NCBI GenBank assembly: GCA_949751835.1 | Contig: CATKHK010000060.1 | Span: 241,425-305,424, forward strand | Origin: Blepharisma japonicum | Lineage: Eukaryota; Ciliophora; Heterotrichea; Heterotrichida; Blepharismidae | Reading direction: 5' to 3' | Length of the DNA stretch: 64,000 nt | In this document: positions 9,326 through 19,339 of the stretch, piece after piece | Position numbering within the stretch: position 1 is the stretch's first letter | Layout: the number at the start of each line of letters is the position of its first letter | The notes under the pieces: model-generated | Databases searched by the model: none | Seen by the model: only the letters and a program-made list of their open reading frames with translations | Told to the model about the DNA's origin: nothing | Translations under genes and position numbers: made by a program

Positions 9326-10903
9326 CTAAAGTTTCGCAAAGTTAATAAGTGTTTTAACATGCCTTCCAGAAAATTTAATGTGAGCATCTACTTTTCTGTG
9401 ACCTCTTGGGTCATGCATGGACTCAAACATCAGGGCTGACTTATAAGATCGGATTGTATGAATGTAGGTATTATAAATGTGCCTTGATCGTATTTTTCTG
9501 AAAGCATGATAAATAAATTCAATTAAATCATTATGCTCACTCATAGGCAGTCTTCGCAAATTATGCTTAAACATCGAAAAAATATATTCAATCGGATTTA
9601 GCTGAGGTGTCATAGGAGCATTACATAGCACTGTAATCCCTTCTAGCTCGCAGAAATCTTTAATCATCTTTGTCTTATGAGCTGAAGCATTATCCATAAA
9701 CAAAAAATATTTGTCTTTATAATTCGGGTCCATCTCTTTAAGTTTAGCAATAATCACTTGTAAAAAATGTTTGTAGCCGAATTCATTCACTTTATTAGGT
9801 TTGATCATATAGCCGAGCAGCTTGTGTGGGTTGCATGCTACAACAATTTGTAGAGGGGGGCCTTTTCGCCCGCAGATATTCATAGCTTTTTGGCCTTCTT
9901 TAGATCATCCGTAATATGCAGTTTCTCCTCTGTTTACTTGACATTCATCAATACTAATAAGCTGCTTCCCAGCCCTTTGCAGTAAAATCAGCTGCTGCAC
10001 CACCCTACACCTAGCATTTTTATGAGAAATCCTATCAGCTTCAGGTACATGCCCTATTACCCTTTTATTAGTATACCCCATATCTTTTAGCGCCCTTCTT
10101 ACTTCATCAGTTCTAATATTTATCCCAAAATGATGGCAAAGTAGTAGTTTCCTTTCCCTCGCAGAAAGCACAGTATTTCTCGGGTCTTCAGAAATTTCTC
10201 TTAAAAATTTTATATGTTCTGGCCGAAGCCTCGTGATTTTGTTCTTTAATACCCTGTTTATATATTTTTCTCCATCAAGTTTGTAATTTCTGTGAATTTC
10301 TTTTACTCTTTCATATGAAACTCTTTCCCTCATTTTTGCATATGTTTCTTTAATTGATAGTCCTCGCTTTAAATAATTAATTGTCTCCATAATTAATTCT
10401 TCATCTTTAGGCCGCACTTTAAGCGTATTGATAGTAGAATATTCTAGGTTGGCTAGGAAACTTTTGAATTCTATGTTGTAAGGGCTTATTTTTATTGCAT
10501 TAATCATGTCACCAATAGTAACAGTTCTAGAGAGGGGATGGTTTAGGACGTCTAAGGTAAGATGATATTCAGGAGCGTTATAAAGAAAGCTACTCATAAG
10601 CTCGTCAGCGTATTTACAATATTCAGAAATTTCGCTAGGTGAAAGAGGGTCTTCTGGAGAGTCAGTTTTATAGAGGAAATCCAGGTGGTGGGTATAGATA
10701 TAGTTAGCAGGTAGGACTAAGCCATCTTCCTCAGGTAGACTGACTCTGAAGTTTTTAAACTTGCAAACATCCAAAATTTCTTCTCGGTCTCGCTCAATGT
10801 AAGGATTGATTAGATCTGAAGATACAGAAATGTTAATAGGAAGCTGGGGTTCTTTTACCCCATTCTTTGTTTTTGCTTTTTTAATGAGTCTTTGCTTTAC
10901 CAT
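9326..10903 (-). CDS. Tc1/mariner/IS630-type DD34E transposase
   Basis: A 525-residue protein when the TGA at 9902-9904 is read as Trp. The C-terminal third is a DDE_3 superfamily endonuclease: SIDE (Asp319), LFMDNASAHK (Asp404) and TPQLNPIEYIFSMFK (Glu439), with exactly 34 residues between the second Asp and the Glu (DD34E). The N-terminal ~300 residues hold helix-turn-helix-like segments (SIKETYAKMRERVSYERVKEIHR; RTDEVRRALKDMGYTNKRV) expected of the DNA-binding half. All three catalytic acids are present and there is no frameshift, so it is intact at sequence level. I could not find convincing terminal inverted repeats or TA duplications in the spacers. Together with its use of the host code, this suggests either a gene kept by the host or an old insertion. 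Confidence 0.88.
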
Positions 10904-11284
10904 CTGTTAGTGTAATATATAATTAATTAATGGCTGAATTAATTTCCATTTTTTATCTATATTAAAACATTTGGAAGTTTTAAAAATTGGTTGAAATATA
11001 ATTACTCAAAATATTGTTACAAAGTATAGACTGTGACAAAACAAGTGAATTGGTATTTAGAATTATTATTTCAAAATTTAATATGATAGGTCAATACTAT
11101 TACTCTCTATAAAACTGTCAGTATACCTATATAAATAGATTTCAAAAATCTGAATGTCATAATATCATGATGCAATAAACTTTCTTTATATGCTAAATAT
11201 AAAATAATCAAGACAAGTTCTATTCACAAAAGAAATTTCTCATTAGCAAAATCCCCAAAATCTGCACTTCCACCAAATAATAAA
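10904..11284. other. divergent spacer, transposase / Pex22-like
   Basis: About 380 bp of AT-rich DNA between two divergent start codons. A short ATTACAC string occurs on both sides of the transposase gene (inverted, near 9305-9335 and 10915-10935), but it is too short and too poorly placed to be called a terminal repeat. Nothing else recognised. Confidence 0.35.
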
Positions 11285-11848
11285 ATGGGCTTTAAAGATT
11301 TAACTTTATTCTTGCCAGCAGAGTACCAGACAAAGAAAATCGGTTTAGCAATATTTTACACTCTAATCATCCTCGTCATTTCCATCTGTTTTCTTTGCAG
11401 AAAACGCACACATCCAACTCCTCCACCTCCGGCTCGAAGACCCCAAGAAGACATCCGACCCAAAATCTGTATCAATGGCAAGCTAGTTCTCGGCCCAGAA
11501 AAATTGGAAACCTTACGAGCTCTCGGTAAGTCCTGCCGAGTCTACGTAGTCTTTGAAGTCAGAAATGACGATGAAGAGCGTGAAATCCGTGACTATCTCG
11601 CAAAAATTGAGACCCTTGAAAAGTACAGAATCTTGTTCTGCGAGACTGAAATTGGGTACAAAGCGCTTGTAAGACAGCTAAATCCTAGGCTTCATTTGGA
11701 ATGTGACATATCAAGAGCTGTGGAAATGAAAAGTTACTTAAATTCCATTACTATGATTACTCATGATCAATGTGAAGGGTTCTATCAAATTGTAGAGTTC
11801 GCTGGGAGTGAAAGCTTAATATTGAACATATTGAGGGATATAAGCTAA
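11285..11848 (+). CDS. Pex22-like peroxisome biogenesis protein
   Basis: A 187-residue protein with one N-terminal membrane helix (about residues 18-37, rich in Ile, Leu and Val, ending CFLCRKR) and then a soluble domain. The soluble part contains RILFCETEIGYKALVRQLNPRLH, which closely parallels the plant Pex22 segment 'VLFCSTEIGRTSFVRQLEP--H', preceded by a strand-helix unit like that of Pex22 (VYVVFEVRNDDEEREIRDYL). Pex22 anchors the ubiquitin-conjugating enzyme Pex4 to the peroxisomal membrane for receptor recycling. The single N-terminal anchor fits this topology. The Pex22 assignment is by motif and architecture only. Short proline run (TPPPPA) after the helix. Stop TAA. Confidence 0.6.
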   Translation: MGFKDLTLFLPAEYQTKKIGLAIFYTLIILVISICFLCRKRTHPTPPPPARRPQEDIRPKICINGKLVLGPEKLETLRALGKSCRVYVVFEVRNDDEEREIRDYLAKIETLEKYRILFCETEIGYKALVRQLNPRLHLECDISRAVEMKSYLNSITMITHDQCEGFYQIVEFAGSESLILNILRDIS

Positions 11849-11921
11849 ATTTATTGTAAAAATTATTCGAAATATGGTAAAATAAGGAAATAATATGAAA
11901 GGAATGGAGATGGGATGATAT

Positions 11922-12809
11922 TTATAAGGAAAGGTCTTTTGCATTAAAATTACATACGTCGGAAATATCAAAAATACTTTGATTTCCGCAGGCAAAATAA
12001 GTCCAGGCTTCATTTGACCTTCGAGTCCGAAGAGGTCTAGGGATAGAAAATTCTATACGGCCTGCTTTGGTTTGTTTTGGTTGACTGAAACAAACTTGAA
12101 TATTTTTGGGACTTTTTTTGGCTTGTCTGTTAATAAAATTTGAGTACATTTTAGTGCTTTCATTAAAAGCTATTTTTGAATTGCTATATTCGCAACGACT
12201 TCTTCTTTCACTTGTAACAAGCCTTGCATTTTCTCTTTTATCTTGATCAAAAATATCCTCCACATAATAAATCGCAGTCCTTTGCTTTGGCTTGTTTTCT
12301 AAAAATGAATACTTTGTTTCTGGCTCTACCACAGAGATATTGCTTCATTTATTGTCAATGACATCAATAATTTCTGGCCTGAACTCTATAACTGGCTGCT
12401 TTTTCTTTCTTTTTCCTTCTGGATTTGACCTGACTTCAGAGTTTCTCCTATTGATAAGCGACTTTGTCTCATATTTTCCTTGTGTATGAGGTCTTGAATC
12501 TTGATTTTTAGCTGCAAGCACATTTATATTAAATATAGGAACATCATTTCTAACCCCAGAGTCCTGGCTCATATGTCTTGGCGAAACACTAGTTTCTTCG
12601 TCAGCTACAAATGTCGGGACTTTGCATTGGAATAATTTTTTTTTGTTTGCAAAGCGATTTATCAGCAGATTTCTTCTAATAACTTCTAATTTTCTGCTTT
12701 CTTCTAACACTTCGCTTGTATTTAAATCTATTTTCTTTCTTTCTTCGCTTTCTCGCCTTTTATAGCTTTTTCAAGTCCCTGCTGCTGAATTTGAAATATA
12801 TAAATCCAT
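11922..12809 (-). CDS. hypothetical basic protein, 295 aa
   Basis: A continuous 295-residue reading when two TGA codons are read as Trp (one near residue 13, one after IDVIDNK). I chose ATG 12809, the first Met in the open frame. The protein is rich in Lys, Arg, Ser and Asn, with basic clusters (EGKRKKKQP; RPLRTRRS) and no membrane helix, signal peptide or domain I can name. The composition suggests a largely disordered, possibly nuclear or cytoskeletal protein, but that is inference. It begins only 9 bp after the stop codon of the PP2C gene on the same strand, so its promoter must overlap the PP2C coding sequence or its 3' end. Confidence 0.6.
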
Positions 12810-12818
12810 AAAAATTAA

Positions 12819-14213
12819 TTATTCATATTCAATTCTATCAACAACTACAGACCCTCTTCTCGGATCTCTGACCTGAACATCATGCGTCGTTGGAGCTCTT
12901 TTTAGCTGATGAGTCCCAGCATCTTCTCCCTGATGTCCATTGGCATCAGGCAACTCTCCTGACTCTCTTGCAACAGCTACGCTGTCGCTTCTGAACTCTA
13001 TAATAACGCATGAAATATCGTCAATAATGACGTCTTCTTCTTCAACGATCGCATACCATCTCATTCTGGCTTCTTCACATAATAATTGTGCTATACAAGT
13101 ATTGTCGCTGCTTATTTTATTGTCGACTGGTCTTTCAGACATCCCTCTTTTGCATTTATTTCGGTAGTATTCGACAAAGTTAATAGCGTCTTTGTTCTCG
13201 AATACATCTCAAACTCCATCAGATGCTGCTATGATGAAGCAGTCATCGTCTACACTCATATGATGTACAGTCGTAATAGGGTTTGCCACGACTCCAAGTC
13301 TTGTCCCTACTGAGTCTCCTATAGACCTCGACATAGCGAGTCCTGGAGAATTTGAGTTCATTTCTCACACCCTATAAGGTCCAATTTTATTCCCATTTTG
13401 GTCAGTCAATCTTTGGACTCTCCCCCCTGCTTGGTAAATTCTCGCCAATTCATCAGGATCTTCTGGTTTCTGATCTTTAGTTAGCTGTACAGGATGAATC
13501 AGCGGGTTTGCCACACTATTTCGCCTTTTATTGGCTTCTTCCAGCAATTGACGCTCTTTACCTAAAACGGCTTGTGGAGCAGGTGGGTGCAAAGGAGGAC
13601 AAGTGGTCGATAAAACAGCCCTGGAATCCCCTACGCTGGCTGAAAAAACTGTATTATTGTAAATAAGACAAAGGACTTCAGTGGATCCTGACTGAGAAAC
13701 ATCAATCCCGCTTGAAGGTTTCCTGATATCTTCATCACATTTAAGGGTTACGTTTGTGAGAAAACTTGAGGGGTTTGACTGAATAAAAGTTACCTGATAT
13801 ATAAATTTTGAGCTGTTGTATTCTCGCTGGACAAGGTTGCCGCAGAATTCGACTACTTTTTCTCCATAAGTGCCATGGCCATCGAACTCAGCAAGAAATA
13901 TGCTATCGCCGTCACAAAGAAAAAGGCAACAGTCTTGGCATTTTTTCTCTTGTTCTTTGTGGGGGTCAAGGCCTGGGAGTATACAAGCTGATGCTCATAC
14001 TTGCTGATTGCCTAAATTCAATAACTTCGAAATCACCAACTTTGGTTCAGTTAACTCAAAAGTGAGATCATGAATTCCTGTCACTTTACCAATGTGGTTT
14101 CTTTTTTTGATTTTAACTGTTCCTACTCTAGGGAACTCTCTTCTATCGAACGATTGCATAGGCTTTGGCCTAATTGAGTTTTTAGTTTTACTCATTGAGT
14201 TGCAGCTACCCAT
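12819..14213 (-). CDS. PP2C-family protein phosphatase
   Basis: A 464-residue (459 if the candidate intron at 13779-13793 is removed) metal-dependent Ser/Thr phosphatase. The PP2C motifs appear in order: FLAEFDGHGTYG (~residue 110), SGST, FSASVGDSRAVL, LAMSRSIGD (~290), FIIAASDGVWDVF (Trp coded by TGA) and a final DDISCVIIEF replacing the usual 'DNIT' motif. It starts MGSCNSMSK, a good N-myristoylation signal, so it is probably membrane-bound like the nearby CDPK. The C-terminal ~50 residues after the last strand are hydrophilic and unrelated to the catalytic core. The region between SVGDSRA and RSIGD is expanded by a low-complexity insert. At least three in-frame TGA codons are Trp. Confidence 0.9.
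13779..13793 (-). other. candidate 15-nt intron in the PP2C gene
   Basis: On the minus strand this reads gtaacttttattcag. It has the GTAA start, AG end and the adenine at position 10 shared by all proven 15-nt introns here. Its length is a multiple of three and it has no stop, so the frame does not prove it. Removing it shortens a loop by five residues. Confidence 0.45.
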
Positions 14214-14531
14214 TCTATTTACAGGAATATAAAATTATATAATCATTCATCTCAAACTTAAAAGCTTAGCGTTTATAAATAATTGCTGAACAGGCTGAAG
14301 CAATTTATCTGGCATATTAATGAGTTTTTTATAAATATAGCAATAATAGCATAAGCTAAAAAAAATAAAAATTACTTTAAATACAACTTTGTCATCTTAA
14401 TTTATTATATGAATTCCTTCTTTACTATTTCTAGTTTATTCAATGATTAAGACTATATTTTTATTCTATAATATTTAAAAATCTCATACAAAACTTGAAT
14501 TTACTTTAAGAAAATACTATTGTGAATAAAT
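14214..14531. other. divergent spacer, PP2C / glucokinase
   Basis: About 320 bp, AT-rich, between two divergent start codons; it presumably holds both promoters. Stops occur in all frames. Nothing else recognised. Confidence 0.35.
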
Positions 14532-15557
14532 ATGGATTTAATCCTAATTGCAGACATAGGCGGAACAAATGCCAGATTTAAGCTAATCAATTTCGCCAAG
14601 GAAAATATCGAAGAAAAATCAATCACTTATTCTACCAAAAATTACTCAGCAATTACGGATTGTATTAATGATTTTCTTGAAAACTTGCAAAAGCCTACAA
14701 TTGGTGTTATTGGAACAGCTGGGACGATTTATGAAAATACTTTAGTTACCACTAGCACAGGATGAAGAGTCCCTATCTCGGCAGAAGAAATTCAGCAGCA
14801 AACTGGCATCAATAAAATTGTTTTTCTAAATGACCTAGTAGTCGCAGGACATGGAATTCATGAAATTACCTCTAATCAATCGCTACTTATAAGAGACCTC
14901 CCTATAAGCTATGGTAAGCCTAAAGTCTTAATGTCTCTCGGCACTGGTCTTGGCGTTTGCTATCAGGTCTGAAATGGCTCAGAATATCTATTATCTCCTT
15001 CTGAAGGAGGATGGGTCGATTTTTCCCCAAAAAAAGAAATTGACTGAAAATTTATGCAATTTTACCGCAGATATAAAGATGCAAATAATTTAGAAAATTC
15101 AGGAATAAGGATTGAAGAATGCATTGCAGGAAAATTTGCACAGATAATTTATATGTTTTTAAGAGAAGAATTCCCAGAGTTAGTTGACCCAATTTTTGAC
15201 GAAAAATTTAACTCTGACACAAGCAAAATGGTAAAAACTATGATGAATGAAGGGTTTAATGGGACTGATCAATTAGCTCAATTATCTGTAAGGACATGGG
15301 AAAGATACCTTGGCTATGAATGTGGAAATTTAATAGCAGATTTTTTACCGTTTGGGGGTCTTTATTTGTATGGGACTTTAATATATACATATGCGGAGCA
15401 GATTTCGAAATCCCCTGAGTTTCTTGAAGGATTATTTGCAAAAGACTCAGGATTATTGGCAATTATTGAAAAAATCCCCATTTCGATTATTACGGTGCAG
15501 GATTTAGGCCTTGCAGGGTGTATTAGAGTAGCTAGAAAATTAAATTTGAGTAGTTAA
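14532..15557 (+). CDS. glk: bacterial-type glucokinase (Glk family)
   Basis: A 341-residue ATP-dependent glucokinase of the bacterial Glk family rather than the animal or yeast hexokinase fold family. It begins with the phosphate-binding strand LIADIGGTNARFKL. The catalytic segment VFLNDLVVAGHGI (near residue 100) carries the Asn-Asp pair. VLMSLGTGLGVCYQ is the second phosphate loop, and SEGGWVDFSP matches the 'PSEGGH-DFAP' sugar-binding motif, with Trp (TGG) in place of the usual His. Several Trp are coded by TGA. It would phosphorylate glucose to glucose-6-phosphate in the cytosol. Glk-type kinases occur in several protists, so its presence need not mean recent transfer. The stop lies only 3 bp from that of the converging dynactin gene. 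Confidence 0.88.
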
Positions 15558-15560
15558 TTA

Positions 15561-16103
15561 TTATGCTAATGGGAGAAATCTATTATAATATCCTTGGGTT
15601 AGTTCTGTATGCATAAACACAGTACTATCAGGCATATCCGCAAGATAAGTTGCTGGTTTTCCTCCATAAATTGTAAATGATGGTACTTCAGTGTCAGGAG
15701 AAAGAATGGCTCCATCTTCAATTTTGCAATTATCTCTTAGCACACATCTATGAGATATAATACAATTTTTCCCAACGTGGACATTGTTGCCTATTTTACT
15801 AGCACACACAATGCTGCCTTCTTCAATAAGTACATGCTCTCCTATCTGCATAGTAATATATTTTAATTTTCCTTTAGCTCTCTTATAAGACGGTCTCAAA
15901 ACTACATCTTCTTTAAAAATCGTATATTTTCCAATCTTTACAGGTGCTAAATCACCTCTTATCACAACTCCAGGAGAAATAATGCATTTACCATTCAAGT
16001 GAATATTATGGCTTCCTCTAATCAAAGATTTCCTGCAAACCTTGTTCCCTGTGTGTGTTTCTAAATACTCCTTTTTATTGTAAAATACTTTTACAGGTTC
16101 CAT
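15561..16103 (-). CDS. DCTN5: dynactin subunit 5 (p25)
   Basis: A 180-residue left-handed beta-helix protein matching dynactin p25 along its whole length. The start (FYNKKEYLETHTGNKVCR) aligns with the human 'LYNKSEYIETASGNKVSR'. It is followed by GSHNIHLNGK, VIRGDLAPVKIGK, hexapeptide repeats (IGEHVLIEEGSIV; IGNNVHVGKNCIIS) and the conserved end YYNRFLPL. p25 is a pointed-end subunit of dynactin, the activator of cytoplasmic dynein in cargo transport. The start codon lies only 5 bp from that of the divergent AIM24-family gene, and the stop 3 bp from that of the glucokinase gene, so the gene has almost no flanking DNA of its own. Confidence 0.93.
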   Translation of the reverse strand: MEPVKVFYNKKEYLETHTGNKVCRKSLIRGSHNIHLNGKCIISPGVVIRGDLAPVKIGKYTIFKEDVVLRPSYKRAKGKLKYITMQIGEHVLIEEGSIVCASKIGNNVHVGKNCIISHRCVLRDNCKIEDGAILSPDTEVPSFTIYGGKPATYLADMPDSTVFMHTELTQGYYNRFLPLA

Positions 16104-16108
16104 TTATA

Positions 16109-16867
16109 ATGGAAGAAATTCTCAAAAAAGACCAATATAACTTTTCAGTCTTAGGCGATAATGATCAATCTCTGCAATTAATTTTATTAGAAAACCAAGC
16201 TGTATATACACAAATACAAAATATTGTTTACGCCTCAGGAAAACTCTCAATTAAAAAGATCAAGCAAGATTGCTGAACAAAGATTTCGAACTTTTTTTCT
16301 TCAAAAATCCTTTATAATTATAGAATAAAAAACAAAATAGGAGCTGTAGAATATGCAGGACTGAGCAAATCAACTGGAGGGAAAATATTAGCGATAAACC
16401 CTGAAATTATAGAAGAACCAATAATTGCAAGATCTAGCGCAATTTTAGCTTATACAGATGGAGTGAAGATGCAGGAAAAAAAAGAAATGATAATTTTCTT
16501 GCAGAAGGAAGACTGAAAAGAAGTTACTGGGGATGGGATTATATTTATGCAGACGCCTGGGATTCTGACTGAAAAAAGTTTAGGGTTAGAGGAAGAGATT
16601 TCAGTTGCTTTTAATTCGTTGGTCGCATTTTCGAAAGAAGTTAAAATTTCTCACTCGTCAAAGCAAATGTCTTTTACTAATATGCTACTGTATGACTGGG
16701 CTTTTTTAAAGATCAAAGGACCTGGAGTAATTTATATGGAATCCACAGGCTTTTCTAGACTAGAAAGAGCCAAGCATACAAAGAAAATGGATATCATATA
16801 TTTTTTCATGTTTTTTGCATTAGGATTAATTTTTTTTGGATTTGAAGCATTTCTAATGCATAGATAA
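16109..16867 (+). CDS. AIM24-family protein with C-terminal membrane helix
   Basis: A 252-residue protein with the AIM24/TRAP-like beta domain (formerly DUF124). Visible signatures are FSVLGDNDQSLQLILLENQAVYTQ, NIVYASGKLSI and a central STGGKILAINPEIIEEPIIARSSAILAYTDGV. Two TGA codons are Trp, including one right after IKQDC. The last ~25 residues form a hydrophobic helix (YFFMFFALGLIFFGFEAFL), a tail anchor not found in the simplest family members. In yeast AIM24 is a mitochondrial inner-membrane organising protein; bacterial and other members are of unknown function, so only the family is claimed. It diverges from DCTN5 with 5 bp between the start codons. Confidence 0.75.
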
Positions 16868-16892
16868 TTATAATGATGACATAGCTTATTAA

Positions 16893-18284
16893 TTATACAA
16901 ACGGCCTTAAATGATATTCTTGTTCTAAATTCTCAATTTTTGTGTTTAAATTGGTTGCGCTTCCTTCAATCCAATCCAATGCTTCTAAATATGTATCTAA
17001 AATTGTTTCTAGGTCCAATCCATTTTCCTGCTCAGTCTCAAAAGTATCATTTACACTTTTCGTTATTTTTTGAACATTTTTTTCAAGATCACTTATATTT
17101 AACTTAACTGAATCTGCTGCTTTATAAATATTTTCCTTATCATCATATCTTTGCCCTTTACCAAAAAACCCACCTATATTCATTTGTGTCAAGATTTTTT
17201 CCAGTTCTTTATCAATTACATCTAATGCTCCTGACAAGTCACTTTGTTCAGCAGTAATCAAGTCCATCGTTTTATTGGCTAACTCACTATCACTTTTTAC
17301 CTTATCCAATACATCTCTCAGTGTGATTATTTCTTTTTGGCAATCATAAGCTGATTTTTCAATCCCAATTGATTTTTCAGTCACTTCTCTAAATGCGAGT
17401 GCTTGACTGTCTAGCTCAGATTTTCAGTCCTGGAATAAGTCCTGGATCCTTCTTTTGCTTAAAATCTGCTTTTTGCTGTCCTCTAACTCTTTAGATAGCT
17501 TTGAGCTCTCTTGAGTAGGGATTTGAGGAGCGGTAGAAGGGAGCGATACTTGTGGAGCGGTAGAAGTGGTAGAAAAACCTGATGGATTTATAAAAAAGCC
17601 AGCTGAGGAGGATTGGGGAGGTTTGGGCTGAGTAGAGGGCACTTGAGGAAAAGCTTGTTGAGAAGTAGAAGTAGTCACTGGAGGTACGGAAAAAGGAGGT
17701 TGGGTAGATGCAGATGGAACTTGAAAAGGAGATGGCTGAGATGCTTGGAAAGGAGATTGAATAGGAGGAGGGGCTTGAAAAGGAGACTGAGTTGTTGGAG
17801 GCTGGATTGATTGAAAAGGGTTAACTGTAGATGGCGGGGCTAAACTTTGATTCGGACCTTGAGCAAAAGGATTAGTAGAAATAGATGGAACTTGTGTAGG
17901 AGGCTTATTAACTGTGAATGGGCTTGGGGACATATGCCCTGTGCTAGTTGTAAATGGCTTATTAGGAGTTTGGATAGAGCTTTGCAAAGGATTGAAACTC
18001 GGCATTCCCATAGAATTATTCATCCCTGTAGTAAAAGAATTTTGTGGAGGATTACCTCCAAAAGGATTAGCTTGTCCTGGCCTGCCTCCTACAAAAGGAT
18101 TATTTGGAGTCGTATTTTGTCCAAATGGGCTTGGCTGAGGATTTCCTATTTGGTACTGAGAAGGAGTTTGTGTCGCATAATTTGGCTGGAATGGCTGTTG
18201 GCCTGAAGGTGTGAATGAGTTTGTAAAAGGATTTGTAGTTTGAGGCCGCCCATAAGCTGGCTGAGGTTGAAATGAATTATTCAT
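16893..18284 (-). CDS. NUP62: Nup62/Nsp1-like nucleoporin
   Basis: A 463-residue protein. Residues ~1-270 are a disordered Pro/Gln/Ser/Thr-rich region with dozens of NPF, SPF, PFQ and similar motifs but only two true FG dipeptides. Residues ~280-460 are a coiled coil beginning LFQDWKSELDSQALAF (Trp by TGA), continuing with the Nsp1/Nup62 C-domain pattern (ITAEQSDLSGALDVIDKELEKIL). Nup62 forms the central-channel trimer of the nuclear pore. I start at the ATG at 18284 (MNNSFQPQPAYG) because the in-frame ATG at 18314 precedes ten codons made almost only of A and T, which look like leader. The scarcity of FG in favour of PF motifs is unusual. Confidence 0.78.
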
Positions 18285-18319
18285 ATTTAAATTTTTAAAA
18301 ATTAAATTTTTCATTAAAA

Positions 18320-19300
18320 TTAATTAACTCTCTTCAAGAAATCCGCAATTAAAGAATTTGTATGGATTTCTTGCGATTCTTGCAAATTTACTGGTTTCTT
18401 AAATCTCAAAATTTCTGGGTCCGCCCCATTTTCAAACTTATCAACCCATCTAGCTACTTTTTCTGGTTTTGTGTTACAAATTGAGGCAGCAAGGTCTTTA
18501 TTATTAGTTTGGTAATAATAAAAAATGGAATTCCTAATGGTATCTCTCTGGTACTCGCCTTCTGAATGTATAGAGTCCTCATCACTTAGCTCTCTTCCAT
18601 TAGCTACCTTATCTAGCCAATTCTGTATTTTATAAACTGGCATCCCCAGCTCCTGAGACAGTGCAACCTTACTAACCCCTTCTGCGATTTTTTTTACAAT
18701 AACTTTTTTGGACTCAGCCGACTTCAATAAATCATTCGGTGTTATTTCTCCATATAAAATTAATACTTTTTTCTTTGGAATTCTCATAGCTTTGCTTATA
18801 TCTTTTAAACTGGAGCCTTTTTCTTTTAGTTTTAAACAGTCTTTTTTCATTTCTATCATTTTTGCAGCAATTTCTGTAGGGACTTGTTTTCATTCGCCTA
18901 AAGAATGGACAAGCTCAAGAGAAAGGTTAAAAAGTTTGGAAATTAAAGAGGGGGAAATATTTTTTTCATAAAGGTCGCGGACTCTGGATTTTATAAGCTC
19001 TATGTGAGAACTAAGCTCATTTCCTCCTTTTTTAGGCTGCGGGATTTGAGGCTTCTTTATTAGAAGGGTTTCTTTTGGGCGCTTTACAGGAAGCTGCAGA
19101 GGTTCGGGCTTTGGTTTTTCTATTTTGGTCGTTAAAAATTTAGTACCAGATATAGGCAGCAAGTGCTCTTGAAAAAACTCATGCATTTCCTCTTCAAAAT
19201 TCTTGATAAAAGCTTGAAATCTCCCTTGGACTTCTCTTTCAATTTCTAGAAATCGCTGAAAAGCTTGAATAATCGGCTCTTTTTCTTCAGATGAGGACAT
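18320..19300 (-). CDS. helix-turn-helix-repeat protein, function unknown
   Basis: A 326-residue protein (one TGA/Trp after LVHSLGE). The N-terminal ~110 residues are a Gln/Glu/Phe-rich helix plus a basic Pro-rich linker (KPKPEPLQLPVKRPKE). The rest holds a series of short units of the type 'helix - Ser/Ala-x-hydrophobic - helix' resembling homeodomain-like HTH motifs: SPSLISKLFNLSLELVHSLG, LKDISKAMRIPKKKVLILYG, SKVALSQELGMPVYKIQNWL and LAASICNTKPEKVARWVDKF. Each ends with the pattern 'K/V-hydrophobic-x-x-W/Y/L'. Such repeats suggest a DNA- or chromatin-binding factor, perhaps an ancient transposase-derived HTH protein, but I cannot name a family. It ends 5 bp before the open leader of the Nup62 gene. 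Confidence 0.6.
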
Positions 19301-19339
19301 TTATTAGACCCCCAAAATTTTTTTGTTATAAATTTAAAA

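Noticed and set aside
9290-10940. Terminal inverted repeats of the transposase gene
   Set aside because: Only a 7-base ATTACAC string is shared in inverted orientation, at unequal distances and without TA duplications.
17613-18206. Plus-strand open frames opposite the Nup62 gene
   Set aside because: They are antisense shadows of its Pro/Gln/Ser-rich repeats, with Arg/Trp-rich nonsense composition and no family match.
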